Assembly (NCBI GenBank): GCA_900759575.1
Contig: CAAEVU010000092.1
Span: 1 to 9,872 of the forward strand
Origin: Clostridia bacterium
GTDB lineage: Bacteria; Bacillota; Clostridia; Oscillospirales; Acutalibacteraceae
Direction of reading: 5' to 3'
DNA length: 9,872 nucleotides
Shown here: positions 1-5,794 of the stretch, one piece after another
How positions within the stretch are numbered: the stretch's first letter is position 1
How the letters are laid out: the number at the start of each line of letters is the position of its first letter
Program-made: the position numbers and the translations under genes
The notes under the pieces: generated by a model
What the model saw: only the letters and a program-made list of their open reading frames with translations
What the model was told of the DNA's origin: nothing
Databases searched by the model: none

Positions 1-255
1 CACGAAAGCGCCCCGAGTGCCGGAGCCGTCCTCACGGGAGATCACGGTGATGGGACCGGAAGCAGAGGTGCCTTCCGCTTCTGCTTCGGAAGAGGAGCTA
101 TCCTCAGAAGCGGAGCTCTGGGAGGTGCTGCTCTCAGAAGTGCTGCTCTCGGAAGTGGAGCCTTCGTTGGTGGAAGAAGTGCCGCTGTTGCCGCAGCCTG
201 CCAGCATGGAGGCGCACAGGGTCAGTGCCAAAATAGCCGAAAGAACTTTTTTCAT
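1..255 (-). CDS. pstS: Phosphate ABC transporter substrate-binding lipoprotein (PstS-type), N-terminal 85 residues; cut by window edge
   Basis: Only the first 85 codons lie in the window, and the frame is open at base 1. The start at 255 is preceded by a strong ribosome site (AAAGGAAGG on the minus strand, 264-272). Residues 1-21 form a lipoprotein signal peptide: MKK, a hydrophobic core, then the lipobox LAGC with Cys21 as the lipidated residue. Residues 22-66 are a low-complexity Ser/Thr/Glu linker with near-repeats of TSESS. At 67 the mature domain begins with GPITVISREDGSGTRGAF; SREDGSGTRGAF is the phosphate-contacting loop typical of PstS proteins. In that family the protein is anchored outside the membrane and delivers phosphate to PstCAB. 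The rest of the gene, and any pstCAB, would lie left of the window. The divergent upstream region carries a Pho-box-like array. The family call is firm; the symbol rests on one motif and the promoter, and another PstS-like anion binder is possible. Confidence 0.85.
   Translation of the reverse strand, partial: MKKVLSAILALTLCASMLAGCGNSGTSSTNEGSTSESSTSESSTSQSSASEDSSSSEAEAEGTSASGPITVISREDGSGTRGAFV
122..151. repeat. Two tandem 15-bp units inside the lipoprotein linker
   Basis: Two adjacent 15-base units (122-136 and 137-151) share the core GTGCTGCTCTC, and a third partial unit starts at 152. On the minus strand they encode near-copies of TSESS in the linker behind the lipidated cysteine of the PstS-type protein. 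The period is a multiple of three, so copy-number change would alter tether length without breaking the frame. Confidence 0.6.
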
Positions 256-314
256 TGTAATGACCTTCCTTTTGGTTTTTCTAGGTAGTATGTCCTTTTC
301 CTTACCTACGGCTA

Positions 315-370
315 CATGATAAACATCCTATGTAAAGTGCAGAAGAGAGGAAATGTAAAATCTATGTAAA
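315..370 (-). promoter_or_regulatory. Pho-box-like TTTACA repeats and -10 of the pstS promoter
   Basis: Read on the minus strand, TTTACA occurs at 365-370, 354-359 and 331-336. The first two are exactly 11 bases apart (TTTACA-N5-TTTACA) and the third lies 23 bases further, close to two more helical turns. A -10-like TATCAT follows at 320-315. With that -10, the repeats span roughly -23 to -62. Bacillus subtilis PhoP is known to bind tandem TT(A/T/C)ACA repeats about 11 bp apart in the zone -20 to -60, where they take the place of a -35. The inferred transcript starts near 309 and has a leader of about 54 bases. Placement before a phosphate-binding lipoprotein supports phosphate-starvation control. 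This is a motif match only. Confidence 0.6.
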
Positions 371-412
371 GCCCGAAACCTTCTACATTTCGGCGGAAAT
401 TGGGCGGAATGA

Positions 413-441
413 TTGACAAGATATTGGGAAAAGAGTATGAT
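413..441 (+). promoter_or_regulatory. Sigma-A promoter of murE
   Basis: A consensus -35 TTGACA (413-418) is separated by 17 bases from TATGAT (436-441), giving a start near 448 and a leader of about 53 bases before the murE ATG. The overlapping GATAAT at 439-444 is an alternative -10. This is the best promoter match in the window and probably drives murE and, by read-through, the genes up to the terminator at 5171-5203. It lies about 43 bases from the edge of the divergent Pho-box-like array, so occupancy of one could influence the other. Confidence 0.8.
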
Positions 442-501
442 AATCCCGAGATTTTTTTACGCAAAGACCAGGGCTTTTTCCCCAGAAAGGAAGTGCTTTG
501 A

Positions 502-1965
502 ATGAATTTAGCCTCTTTGCTGGCCCCTTTGGGCATTACAGAAAGTATTCAGGATTGTGAAATTTCAGATATAGTATATGACTCCCGCAAGGCAAAGCCG
601 GGATGTGCGTTTGTGTGTATCCGTGGTTCCGCGTCCGACGGTCACAAGTATGCCAAGAACGCAGTGGAAGCCGGAGCCGTGGCAGTGATCGCCGAAGAAC
701 CGGTGGAAGCTCCCGGAGCCCAGATGATCTTGGTGGAGGATACCCGCAAGGCGCTGGCTTTGATGAGCGCCGCCTTTTTTGGAAATCCTGCGGAAAAGGA
801 CATTTCGGTGATCGGCATTACCGGCACCAAGGGCAAAACCACCACCGCTTATATGGTCCGTTCCATTTTGGAAGCTGCCGGGCATAAGACCGGCGTCATC
901 GGCACCATCGGCGTGCTCATTGGGGAAGAGCTGCTCCCCACGGACAATACCACCCCCATGAGCTATGATATACAAATGTATTTGCGGCGGATGGCTGACG
1001 CCGGATGCCAGTACTGTGTGATGGAAGCTTCTTCCATTGGATTGAAAGATCTCCGTGTCTATGGATTTCCCTTTACAGTGGGTGTGTTCACCAATTTCTC
1101 CGAGGACCATATCGGAGGGGTGGAACACAAGGACATGGAAGAATATATGGAAAGCAAGGCAAAATTGTTTGCCATGTGCAAGACCGGCGTGATGAACGCC
1201 GATGACCCCAGCTTGGAGGGAATTCTCCGGGGGCATACCTGCCAGGTGAAAACCTATGGCTTTGAAAAGCCCGCGGATCTGCGGGGGGCAAATTGCCGCC
1301 ACCTGACCCGCCAGGGCTTTTTGGGCATTGCCTTTGATGTGTCCGGGGAAGAGGAGTTTACCGCCGAGGTGGATATCCCCGGCCGGTTCAACGCCTATAA
1401 CGCGCTGGCAGCCATCGGATGCTGCCATGAGCTGGGCATCCCGGTGGAGGCCATGAAACAGGGCCTTGCCACGGTGAAAGTCAAAGGCCGGGTGGAACCC
1501 GTTCCTGTGCCGGGCAATTACACATTGCTGTTGGACTACGCTCACAACGCGGTAAGCATGGAAAACATTTTGACCACCCTGCGGGAATACCATCCCAAAC
1601 GGCTGATCTGTCTGTTTGGCGCTGGCGGTAACCGTCCCAAAGTGCGTCGGTATGAAATGGGCGAGGCCAGCGGCAGGCTGGCGGACCTTTCCGTCATTAC
1701 AGCGGACAATTCCCGGTTTGAAGATGTGTTGGATATCATCGCCGACATCAAGATCGGCATGGCAAAAACCGACGGCAAGTATATTGAGATCCCCGACCGG
1801 CGGGAAGCCATCCGCTGGTGTTTGGAAAACGCCCAGGACGGGGACATTATCGTCCTGGCGGGCAAAGGCCATGAGGATTACCAGGAGATCCAGGGAAAGA
1901 AATACCCCTTTGACGAGCGGGTCGTGATCCGGGAGATTCTGGAGGAAATGGGCAAAACCGTGTAA
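502..1965 (+). CDS. murE: UDP-MurNAc-L-Ala-D-Glu ligase adding the third stem-peptide residue (MurE), probably meso-diaminopimelate
   Basis: The 487-residue length is usual for MurE, the cytoplasmic ATP-dependent ligase that adds residue three to UDP-MurNAc-L-Ala-D-Glu. Order of motifs: DSR at 27-29 in the UDP-binding domain, P-loop GTKGKTT 108-114, DNTTP 148-152, EASS 175-178, Lys219 in SKAKLF (the expected carbamylated lysine), DYAH 345-348, FGAGGNR 372-378, DNSR 402-405 and GKGHEDYQ 454-461. The C-terminal DNPR motif of meso-DAP enzymes appears here as DNSR: the Arg that contacts DAP is kept, but Pro is Ser. Other departures from textbook MurE are SSIGL in place of SSHAL, DYAHN for DYAHT, and GGNR for GGDR. 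The start is set by AGAAAGGAAG at 484-493. The frame fills the whole gap and shows no break. MurE identity is firm; the amino acid added is inferred. Confidence 0.93.
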   Translation: MNLASLLAPLGITESIQDCEISDIVYDSRKAKPGCAFVCIRGSASDGHKYAKNAVEAGAVAVIAEEPVEAPGAQMILVEDTRKALALMSAAFFGNPAEKDISVIGITGTKGKTTTAYMVRSILEAAGHKTGVIGTIGVLIGEELLPTDNTTPMSYDIQMYLRRMADAGCQYCVMEASSIGLKDLRVYGFPFTVGVFTNFSEDHIGGVEHKDMEEYMESKAKLFAMCKTGVMNADDPSLEGILRGHTCQVKTYGFEKPADLRGANCRHLTRQGFLGIAFDVSGEEEFTAEVDIPGRFNAYNALAAIGCCHELGIPVEAMKQGLATVKVKGRVEPVPVPGNYTLLLDYAHNAVSMENILTTLREYHPKRLICLFGAGGNRPKVRRYEMGEASGRLADLSVITADNSRFEDVLDIIADIKIGMAKTDGKYIEIPDRREAIRWCLENAQDGDIIVLAGKGHEDYQEIQGKKYPFDERVVIREILEEMGKTV

Positions 1966-2022
1966 AACACGAGGGAGTTAATCGCAATAGATACTATAAT
2001 AATTAGAAAGGAATGTAGGAAC

Positions 2023-3357
2023 ATGGACAAGAACATCACAATGGAACAACTGGAAGCCTACGAAAAGGCATTTGACAGTGATTTGGCCAAACAGGTCGCC
2101 ATGCGTGCTGTGACCAACTGCGGCGTGGTGAAAGCTGCTACCAATAACGAGATTTTCCGCCAGGACCGTCACCAGTTCTCCATTTCCCTGGAGCAGGGGA
2201 AGATCACCAACCAGAAGCAGAGCGGCCGCTGCTGGATGTTCGCCGCGCTGAACACCATGCGTTTTGCGGTGATGCAGAAGCTGAATCTGGCAACTTTCGA
2301 GCTTTCCCAGAACTATACCCTGTTCTATGACAAATTGGAAAAGGCCAACTATTTCCTGGAGAGCATCCTGGAAACCATGGAAGAACCCACCAACGGCCGT
2401 GTGATCGCCCACCTGTTGATGGCTCCTCTGAACGACGGCGGCCAGTGGGATATGTTCTGCAACCTGATTGAAAAATACGGCGTGGTGCCCAAGGACGCTA
2501 TGCCCGAGTCCGCTTGTTCTTCCTCCACCCGTGAGGTGACCGGCTACATGACCCGGAAACTGCGGGAGTTCGCCTGCATCCTGCGCACTGGCTATCAGAA
2601 CGGCAAGACCATCGACCAGCTGCGGGGCGAAAAGGAAGCTATGATGGAGACCATCTACAACATGCTCTGCATCGCGCTGGGCAAGCCTCCCAAGACCTTC
2701 ACCCTGGAAGTGCGGGACAAGGACAAGAAGTTCATTCGGGAAGAAAACCTGACCGGTAAGGAATTCTTTAAGAAATACATTGGCTGGGAGCTGTCCGACT
2801 ATGTGAGCCTGATCAACGCCCCCACCGCCGATAAGCCCTACCATAAGACCTACACCGTGAAACTGTTGGGCAACGTGGTGGAAGGCCGGCCTGTAAAGTA
2901 CCTGAACCTGCCTGTGGAGGATCTGAAGAAAGCCGCCATCGCCCAGATGCAGGATGGCCATCCTGTGTGGTTTGGCTGCGACGTGGGCAAGTGCTCTCTG
3001 CGGGAGGGCGGCGTGATGGATCTTGACGCCATCAAGGCCGACGAGCTTTTCGGCACCCAGTTCGGCATGGATAAAGCCCAGCGCCTGGATTACGGCGACA
3101 GCCTGATGACCCACGCTATGGTGTTCCAGGGCGTGGATCTGGACGACAACGGCCAGCCCCTGCGCTGGAGAGTGGAAAACAGCTGGGGCAAAGACGCCGG
3201 CGAGGAAGGCTATTATGTGATGAGCGACGCCTGGTTCAGCGAGTATACATACCAGGTGGTGGTCAATAAGAAGTATCTGACCGCCCAGCAGGTAGAAGAG
3301 CTTTCCCAGGAGCCCATCCAGTTGGAGCCTTGGGATCCCATGGGTTCTTTGGCGTAA
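2023..3357 (+). CDS. pepC: Aminopeptidase C, bleomycin hydrolase family (peptidase C1B)
   Basis: A 444-residue cytoplasmic cysteine aminopeptidase of the papain-like C1B family, which forms barrel-shaped hexamers and removes N-terminal residues from peptides. The catalytic set is complete: oxyanion Gln64 and nucleophile Cys70 in NQKQSGRCWMFAALN, His364 in THAMVFQGVD, and Asn386 in RVENSWGK. The C-terminal tail EPWDPMGSLA matches the family arm that reaches into the active site and limits it to aminopeptidase action; it ends in Ala as in PepC proteins. No signal peptide is present. The start follows AGAAAGGA at 2005-2012. It lies 57 bases after murE and 35 before murF on the same strand, with no terminator between, so co-transcription is likely. 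Its place between two muramyl ligase genes is unusual; no direct role in wall synthesis is shown by the sequence. Confidence 0.95.
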   Translation: MDKNITMEQLEAYEKAFDSDLAKQVAMRAVTNCGVVKAATNNEIFRQDRHQFSISLEQGKITNQKQSGRCWMFAALNTMRFAVMQKLNLATFELSQNYTLFYDKLEKANYFLESILETMEEPTNGRVIAHLLMAPLNDGGQWDMFCNLIEKYGVVPKDAMPESACSSSTREVTGYMTRKLREFACILRTGYQNGKTIDQLRGEKEAMMETIYNMLCIALGKPPKTFTLEVRDKDKKFIREENLTGKEFFKKYIGWELSDYVSLINAPTADKPYHKTYTVKLLGNVVEGRPVKYLNLPVEDLKKAAIAQMQDGHPVWFGCDVGKCSLREGGVMDLDAIKADELFGTQFGMDKAQRLDYGDSLMTHAMVFQGVDLDDNGQPLRWRVENSWGKDAGEEGYYVMSDAWFSEYTYQVVVNKKYLTAQQVEELSQEPIQLEPWDPMGSLA

Positions 3358-3392
3358 AGGAGAACCAATATTAAACTGCCACGGGGTGACAT

Positions 3393-4742
3393 ATGCGAGT
3401 GAAAATTTCAGATATCCTGAAAGCCACAGGAGGAAAGCTTCTGTGTGGAGACGAAGGGGTTGTGGTGACTTCCTTTATCACAGACAGCCGCCAGGCAAAA
3501 GCCGGGGCCATGTTTGTGCCGATCCGGGGTGAGCGTGCCGATGGGCACGACTACATTCCCGCCGTGTTGGAGGCCCCTGCCGCGGCCACCTTTACCGACC
3601 ATGAGATCCCCACCGGGGAAAAGCCCATTGTCCTGGTAAAGGATTGCCGTGAAGCCCTGCAAAAGGTAGCCGCCTGGTATCGGGAACAATTCCAGATCCC
3701 CGTGGTCGGAATCACCGGCAGCGTGGGGAAAACCACCGCCAAGGAAATGGTGGCCCAGGCTCTTTCCGCCACGTTCCGGGTGATGAAGACAGCCGGGAAC
3801 CAAAACAGCCAGGTGGGGGTGCCCATCACCGTTTGCGGGCTGCGGAAAGATCACACCGCCGCTGTGGTGGAAATGGGCGTGAGCATGCCTGGGGAAATGT
3901 CCCGGATCGCCGCTGTGGTAAAACCCACTTGCGCTGTGATGACCAATATCGGCGTCTCCCACATTGAGTTTATGAAGACCAGGGAGAATATCCTTCAGGA
4001 AAAGGCCCATATTGCCGATTATCTGCCTGTGGGCGGAGCCCTGTTTGTCAATGGGGATGACGATCTTCTCCCCACTTTGAAAGAGACGCTGGGAAACAAA
4101 GTGGTCACTTTTGGCCTGGGCCCTGGATGCGATTGGCGGGCTTATGGCTTGAACGAAGCGGATAAAGGAACCTTTTTCACCTGCCAGTCCCCCACTGGGG
4201 AAAAAACGGAACTGTTCGTTCCTGCTGCCGGGGAGCACAATGTGCGAAACGCCTTGGCAGCCATGGCAGTAGCCCGGTATCTGGGCGTGCCTGCCGACGA
4301 TGCTGTGCGGGCAATCTCCGCCTATAAGGCGCCGGCTATGCGCCAGCAGGTGGTGGAGGCGAACGGCCTGCTGATCATTGACGACAGCTATAACGCCAGC
4401 CCGGATTCCATGCGCAGCGCCATCGATGTGCTGCAAAGCCGAAAGGTGAAGGGTCGGAAAGCGGCCGTGTTGGCGGATATGCTGGAACTGGGAGATTTCT
4501 CCCAGCAGGGCCACCACCAGGTGGGCGAGTACGCTCGGGAAAAAGGGGTGGATCTGCTGGTGGGGATCGGCCCTTTGTCCAAAGAGATCGTGGCAGGGTA
4601 CGGCGAAGGCGGCGTGTGGTTTGAGACCAACCAGCAGGCCATCGCCTATTTGAAAGAGACCCTCCAAGAAGGGGATGCCGTGTTGGTGAAAGGCTCCCGG
4701 GGAATGCAGACTGACCAGATCGTGGCGGCCTTGAAAGAGTGA
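3393..4742 (+). CDS. murF: UDP-MurNAc-tripeptide--D-alanyl-D-alanine ligase (MurF)
   Basis: The 449-residue protein has the three Mur ligase domains. It joins D-Ala-D-Ala to UDP-MurNAc-tripeptide with ATP hydrolysis, the last cytoplasmic step before lipid-linked precursor formation. Visible motifs: DSR 31-33 in the N-terminal UDP domain, P-loop GSVGKTT 109-115, GNQNSQVGVP 135-144, EMG 150-152, TNIGVSH 174-180 region preceding the metal-site histidine, Lys204 in QEKAHI (candidate carbamylated lysine), HNVRNALAA 282-290, DDSYNASPDS 330-339, ADMLELGD 361-368 and KGSRGM 433-438. DDSYNASP and MLELG are diagnostic for MurF rather than MurE or MurC. The start follows GGGGTGA at 3383-3389 with short spacing. 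The stop TGA overlaps the ribosome site of the next gene, suggesting translational coupling. No odd residues were noticed. Confidence 0.95.
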   Translation: MRVKISDILKATGGKLLCGDEGVVVTSFITDSRQAKAGAMFVPIRGERADGHDYIPAVLEAPAAATFTDHEIPTGEKPIVLVKDCREALQKVAAWYREQFQIPVVGITGSVGKTTAKEMVAQALSATFRVMKTAGNQNSQVGVPITVCGLRKDHTAAVVEMGVSMPGEMSRIAAVVKPTCAVMTNIGVSHIEFMKTRENILQEKAHIADYLPVGGALFVNGDDDLLPTLKETLGNKVVTFGLGPGCDWRAYGLNEADKGTFFTCQSPTGEKTELFVPAAGEHNVRNALAAMAVARYLGVPADDAVRAISAYKAPAMRQQVVEANGLLIIDDSYNASPDSMRSAIDVLQSRKVKGRKAAVLADMLELGDFSQQGHHQVGEYAREKGVDLLVGIGPLSKEIVAGYGEGGVWFETNQQAIAYLKETLQEGDAVLVKGSRGMQTDQIVAALKE

Positions 4743-4752
4743 GGAAATCAGG

Positions 4753-5157
4753 ATGGAAATTGCGGAACAGATGAAATCTCTGTGCAAAGGGTTGCAGCAT
4801 GTGGGTATCCCCACCAATGACCTTGAAAAAACAGGAGCTTTTTACCAGAGCATTGGGTTTGAGCAGGTCTACCGCACCCGCAATGAATCCACCGGTGAGG
4901 ACGTGGCCTTTTACCGGTTGGGAGATCTGACCTTGGAGGTCTATCAAAACGGGGAAGCCACCATGTGTTCCGGGGCCATTGACCATATTGCCATTGACGT
5001 TGCCGACGTGGAAGCGGTTTATGCCCTGGTGGAAAAACTGGGGTATCCTGTGGTCAGTCAGGGAATCGAGTCCTTGCCCTTCTGGGACCGGGGCGTCCGG
5101 TATTTCATCATTCTGGGGCCAAACAAAGAACGAGTAGAGTTTAACCAATATTTATAA
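4753..5157 (+). CDS. VOC (glyoxalase/dioxygenase fold) family protein, function unassigned
   Basis: A 134-residue single-chain vicinal oxygen chelate protein, built as two beta-alpha-beta-beta-beta modules: roughly residues 12-65 and 74-132. The four typical metal positions are filled: His16 in LQHVGIP, Glu62 in LTLEVYQ, His78 in IDHIAIDV and Glu129 in RVEFNQYL, matching the H-E-H-E set of glyoxalase I-like proteins. The family includes lactoylglutathione/methylmalonyl-CoA-type enzymes and antibiotic-resistance proteins, so the substrate cannot be stated. The ribosome site GAGGAAATCAGG (4741-4752) begins inside the murF stop codon, and only 10 bases separate the genes, so it is the last gene of the murE-pepC-murF unit. 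No signal peptide. The second Met (residue 7) is a less likely start because the ribosome site is spaced for 4753. Confidence 0.82.
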   Translation: MEIAEQMKSLCKGLQHVGIPTNDLEKTGAFYQSIGFEQVYRTRNESTGEDVAFYRLGDLTLEVYQNGEATMCSGAIDHIAIDVADVEAVYALVEKLGYPVVSQGIESLPFWDRGVRYFIILGPNKERVEFNQYL

Positions 5158-5170
5158 TGGGGTAGCATGG

Positions 5171-5203
5171 AAAAGAGCCTTCTCTTTTGAGAAGGCTCTT
5201 TTT
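5171..5203. terminator. Bidirectional intrinsic terminator between VOC gene and Cys-rich gene
   Basis: A perfect stem GAGCCTTCTC (5175-5184) / GAGAAGGCTC (5189-5198) with a TTTT loop is followed by TTTTT on the plus strand and preceded by AAAA, which is a T-tract on the minus strand. It begins 13 bases after the VOC stop codon, and lies 22 bases past the end of the minus-strand gene, so it serves convergent transcripts. Confidence 0.93.
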
Positions 5204-5224
5204 GTATCCGTATGTAAACCTGTT

Positions 5225-5419
5225 TTATCGGAAATAGGCGTGGGGCTGCATGCTTAGGTATTGGCGCAGAACAATGCTGTTGAGCTGGTTGTAATATTGT
5301 AGGTAGTCCTTTTTCTTTTGACGTTCCATGTGGTTTTTGGCCTGGAGAAGTTTCCATTTGGCGCAGTGTTTGTGGCAGCCTTCGCAGTAGTGGCTGCAAG
5401 TGGACTGGCAAGGGATCAT
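5225..5419 (-). CDS. Small Cys/His-rich basic protein, probable zinc-binding, function unknown
   Basis: A 64-residue protein that I do not recognise by name. Residues 4-19 carry five cysteines and two histidines in C-x3-C-x-H-x-x-C-x-x-C-H-x3-C (CQSTCSHYCEGCHKHC), a plausible zinc knuckle. The rest is a basic, Gln/Lys/Tyr-rich stretch with RQKKKDYLQYYNQL that could form one helix, ending in Arg. No membrane segment or signal peptide. The start at 5419 is supported by a strong ribosome site AGGAAAGGAG (plus 5430-5439) at 10-base spacing, which makes a real gene likely despite its size. A long hairpin with a T-tract sits directly upstream of this site, so expression may depend on terminator read-through. 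It could be a nucleic-acid binding or metal-responsive protein, but this is not shown. Confidence 0.65.
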   Translation of the reverse strand: MIPCQSTCSHYCEGCHKHCAKWKLLQAKNHMERQKKKDYLQYYNQLNSIVLRQYLSMQPHAYFR

Positions 5420-5445
5420 GATGTGTTCGCTCCTTTCCTGAAAAC

Positions 5446-5510
5446 AAAAAACAGCCGCCTTTTACCGTGAACTGGCGCAAGGGCGCGTCAATTCCGGAAA
5501 AAGCGGCTGT
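5446..5510 (-). terminator. Very long hairpin with T-tract just upstream of the Cys-rich gene (terminator or attenuator)
   Basis: On the minus strand ACAGCCGC-TTTT pairs with AAAA-G-GCGGCTGT, and the helix continues through imperfect CCG/CGG, GAATTG/CAGTTC and CGC/GCG segments to a six-base loop at 5479-5484. About 24 pairs can form between 5451-5478 and 5485-5510, with one- or two-base bulges. It is followed on the minus strand by TTTTTTG then TTTT (down to 5441). The T-tract ends just before the ribosome site of the Cys-rich gene, the usual position of a regulated terminator. Confidence 0.75.
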
Positions 5511-5600
5511 TCTATTTTGCGGGTGGATGTGGTGTCCGTCCATGGGCGGCACCTTGTGCTGAGCGCGGCCAATTACGCGCACCCCCTTACAAAAGGACTG
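5446..5600 (-). ncRNA. Candidate structured leader RNA or small RNA ending in a terminator hairpin
   Basis: From an extended -10 promoter the minus-strand transcript would start near 5600 and run about 155 bases to the T-tract. Upstream of the terminator the RNA can fold as a three-way junction (plus coordinates): P1 5519-5526 with 5580-5586, P2 5563-5567 with 5576-5580 (GCGCG/CGCGC), and P3 5531-5538 with 5547-5553 (GGTGTCCG/CGGCACC, one bulged base, loop 5539-5546). P1 and P2 share one edge base, so one pair must give way. The GCCGCC in P3 could also pair with GGCGGC in the 3' terminator arm, offering a switch. It matches no riboswitch class that I can recall. It may be a cis-acting leader of the Cys-rich gene, a free small RNA, or a member of a dispersed structured repeat. 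The fold was drawn by eye. Confidence 0.45.
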
Positions 5601-5605
5601 ATTTT

Positions 5606-5634
5606 AGTATAGCATCATGAAAAAGAGAAATCTA
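5606..5634 (-). promoter_or_regulatory. Extended -10 promoter for the structured leader and Cys-rich gene
   Basis: The minus strand reads TGCTATACT (5614-5606), an extended -10 with five of six matches to TATAAT. A poor -35, TAGATT (5634-5629), lies at 17-base spacing; TTGATA (5638-5633) is a better hexamer but 21 bases away. The predicted start near 5600 gives a leader of about 180 bases before the Cys-rich gene. Confidence 0.5.
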
Positions 5635-5653
5635 TCAATATTTTGTTAAAAGA

Positions 5654-5677
5654 AAGATATTTTAATGGAAATATCTT
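5654..5677. repeat. Perfect 9-bp inverted repeat in AT-rich intergenic DNA
   Basis: AAGATATTT (5654-5662) and AAATATCTT (5669-5677) are exact inverted copies around a six-base centre. The element lies about 20 bases upstream of the minus-strand promoter and 120 bases before the plus-strand deacetylase promoter. It has no T-tract and could be an operator. A second, looser pair, TCTTCCAG (5674-5681) and CTGGAAGA (5707-5714), overlaps its right edge. The surrounding 5640-5795 stretch holds no convincing gene. Confidence 0.4.
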
Positions 5678-5794
5678 CCAGTTCACCAATAAATATGCGG
5701 GACTTCCTGGAAGAATACCGGTGTTGTCCATGAAAATCTGCCATTGATTTCTAGGGAGAAAGTCTATTTTTTGAAAAGCAACAAGCGAAATTTT

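Noticed and set aside
565..1872. Long minus-strand open frames opposite murE (435 codons), pepC (378) and murF (469)
   Set aside because: These are antisense shadows produced by codon bias of the real genes: they are His/Gly/Gln-rich, lack ribosome sites and recognisable domains, and lie opposite genes with complete catalytic motifs.
1995..2000. Perfect TATAAT upstream of pepC as a promoter -10
   Set aside because: There is no recognisable -35 at 16-18 bases, and the start it predicts (about 2006-2008) would fall inside the ribosome site AGAAAGGA. It is more likely chance in an AT-rich spacer, though a weak internal promoter cannot be excluded.
5058..5582. Long minus-strand open frame of 174 codons from a GTG-type start, with His-rich MDGHHIHP near its beginning, like an attenuation leader peptide
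   Set aside because: It runs through the long hairpin, the ribosome site, the Cys-rich gene in another frame, the terminator and the end of the VOC gene. It has no well-spaced ribosome site, and its composition looks non-coding. The His codons alone do not make a leader peptide case, as no his gene follows.
5519..5586. Known riboswitch or ribozyme (guanidine, ZTP, SAM, TPP, T-box, HDV-like, twister) in the leader
   Set aside because: I looked for the conserved cores of these classes as remembered and found none of them complete; short resemblances such as GCCGCC and GGACGG were not enough.
5665..5733. Plus-strand 22-codon frame (MEISSSSPINMRDFLEEYRCCP) in the AT-rich island
   Set aside because: Its start lies inside the inverted repeat, with no convincing ribosome site or promoter. 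It is too short to support without conservation data.
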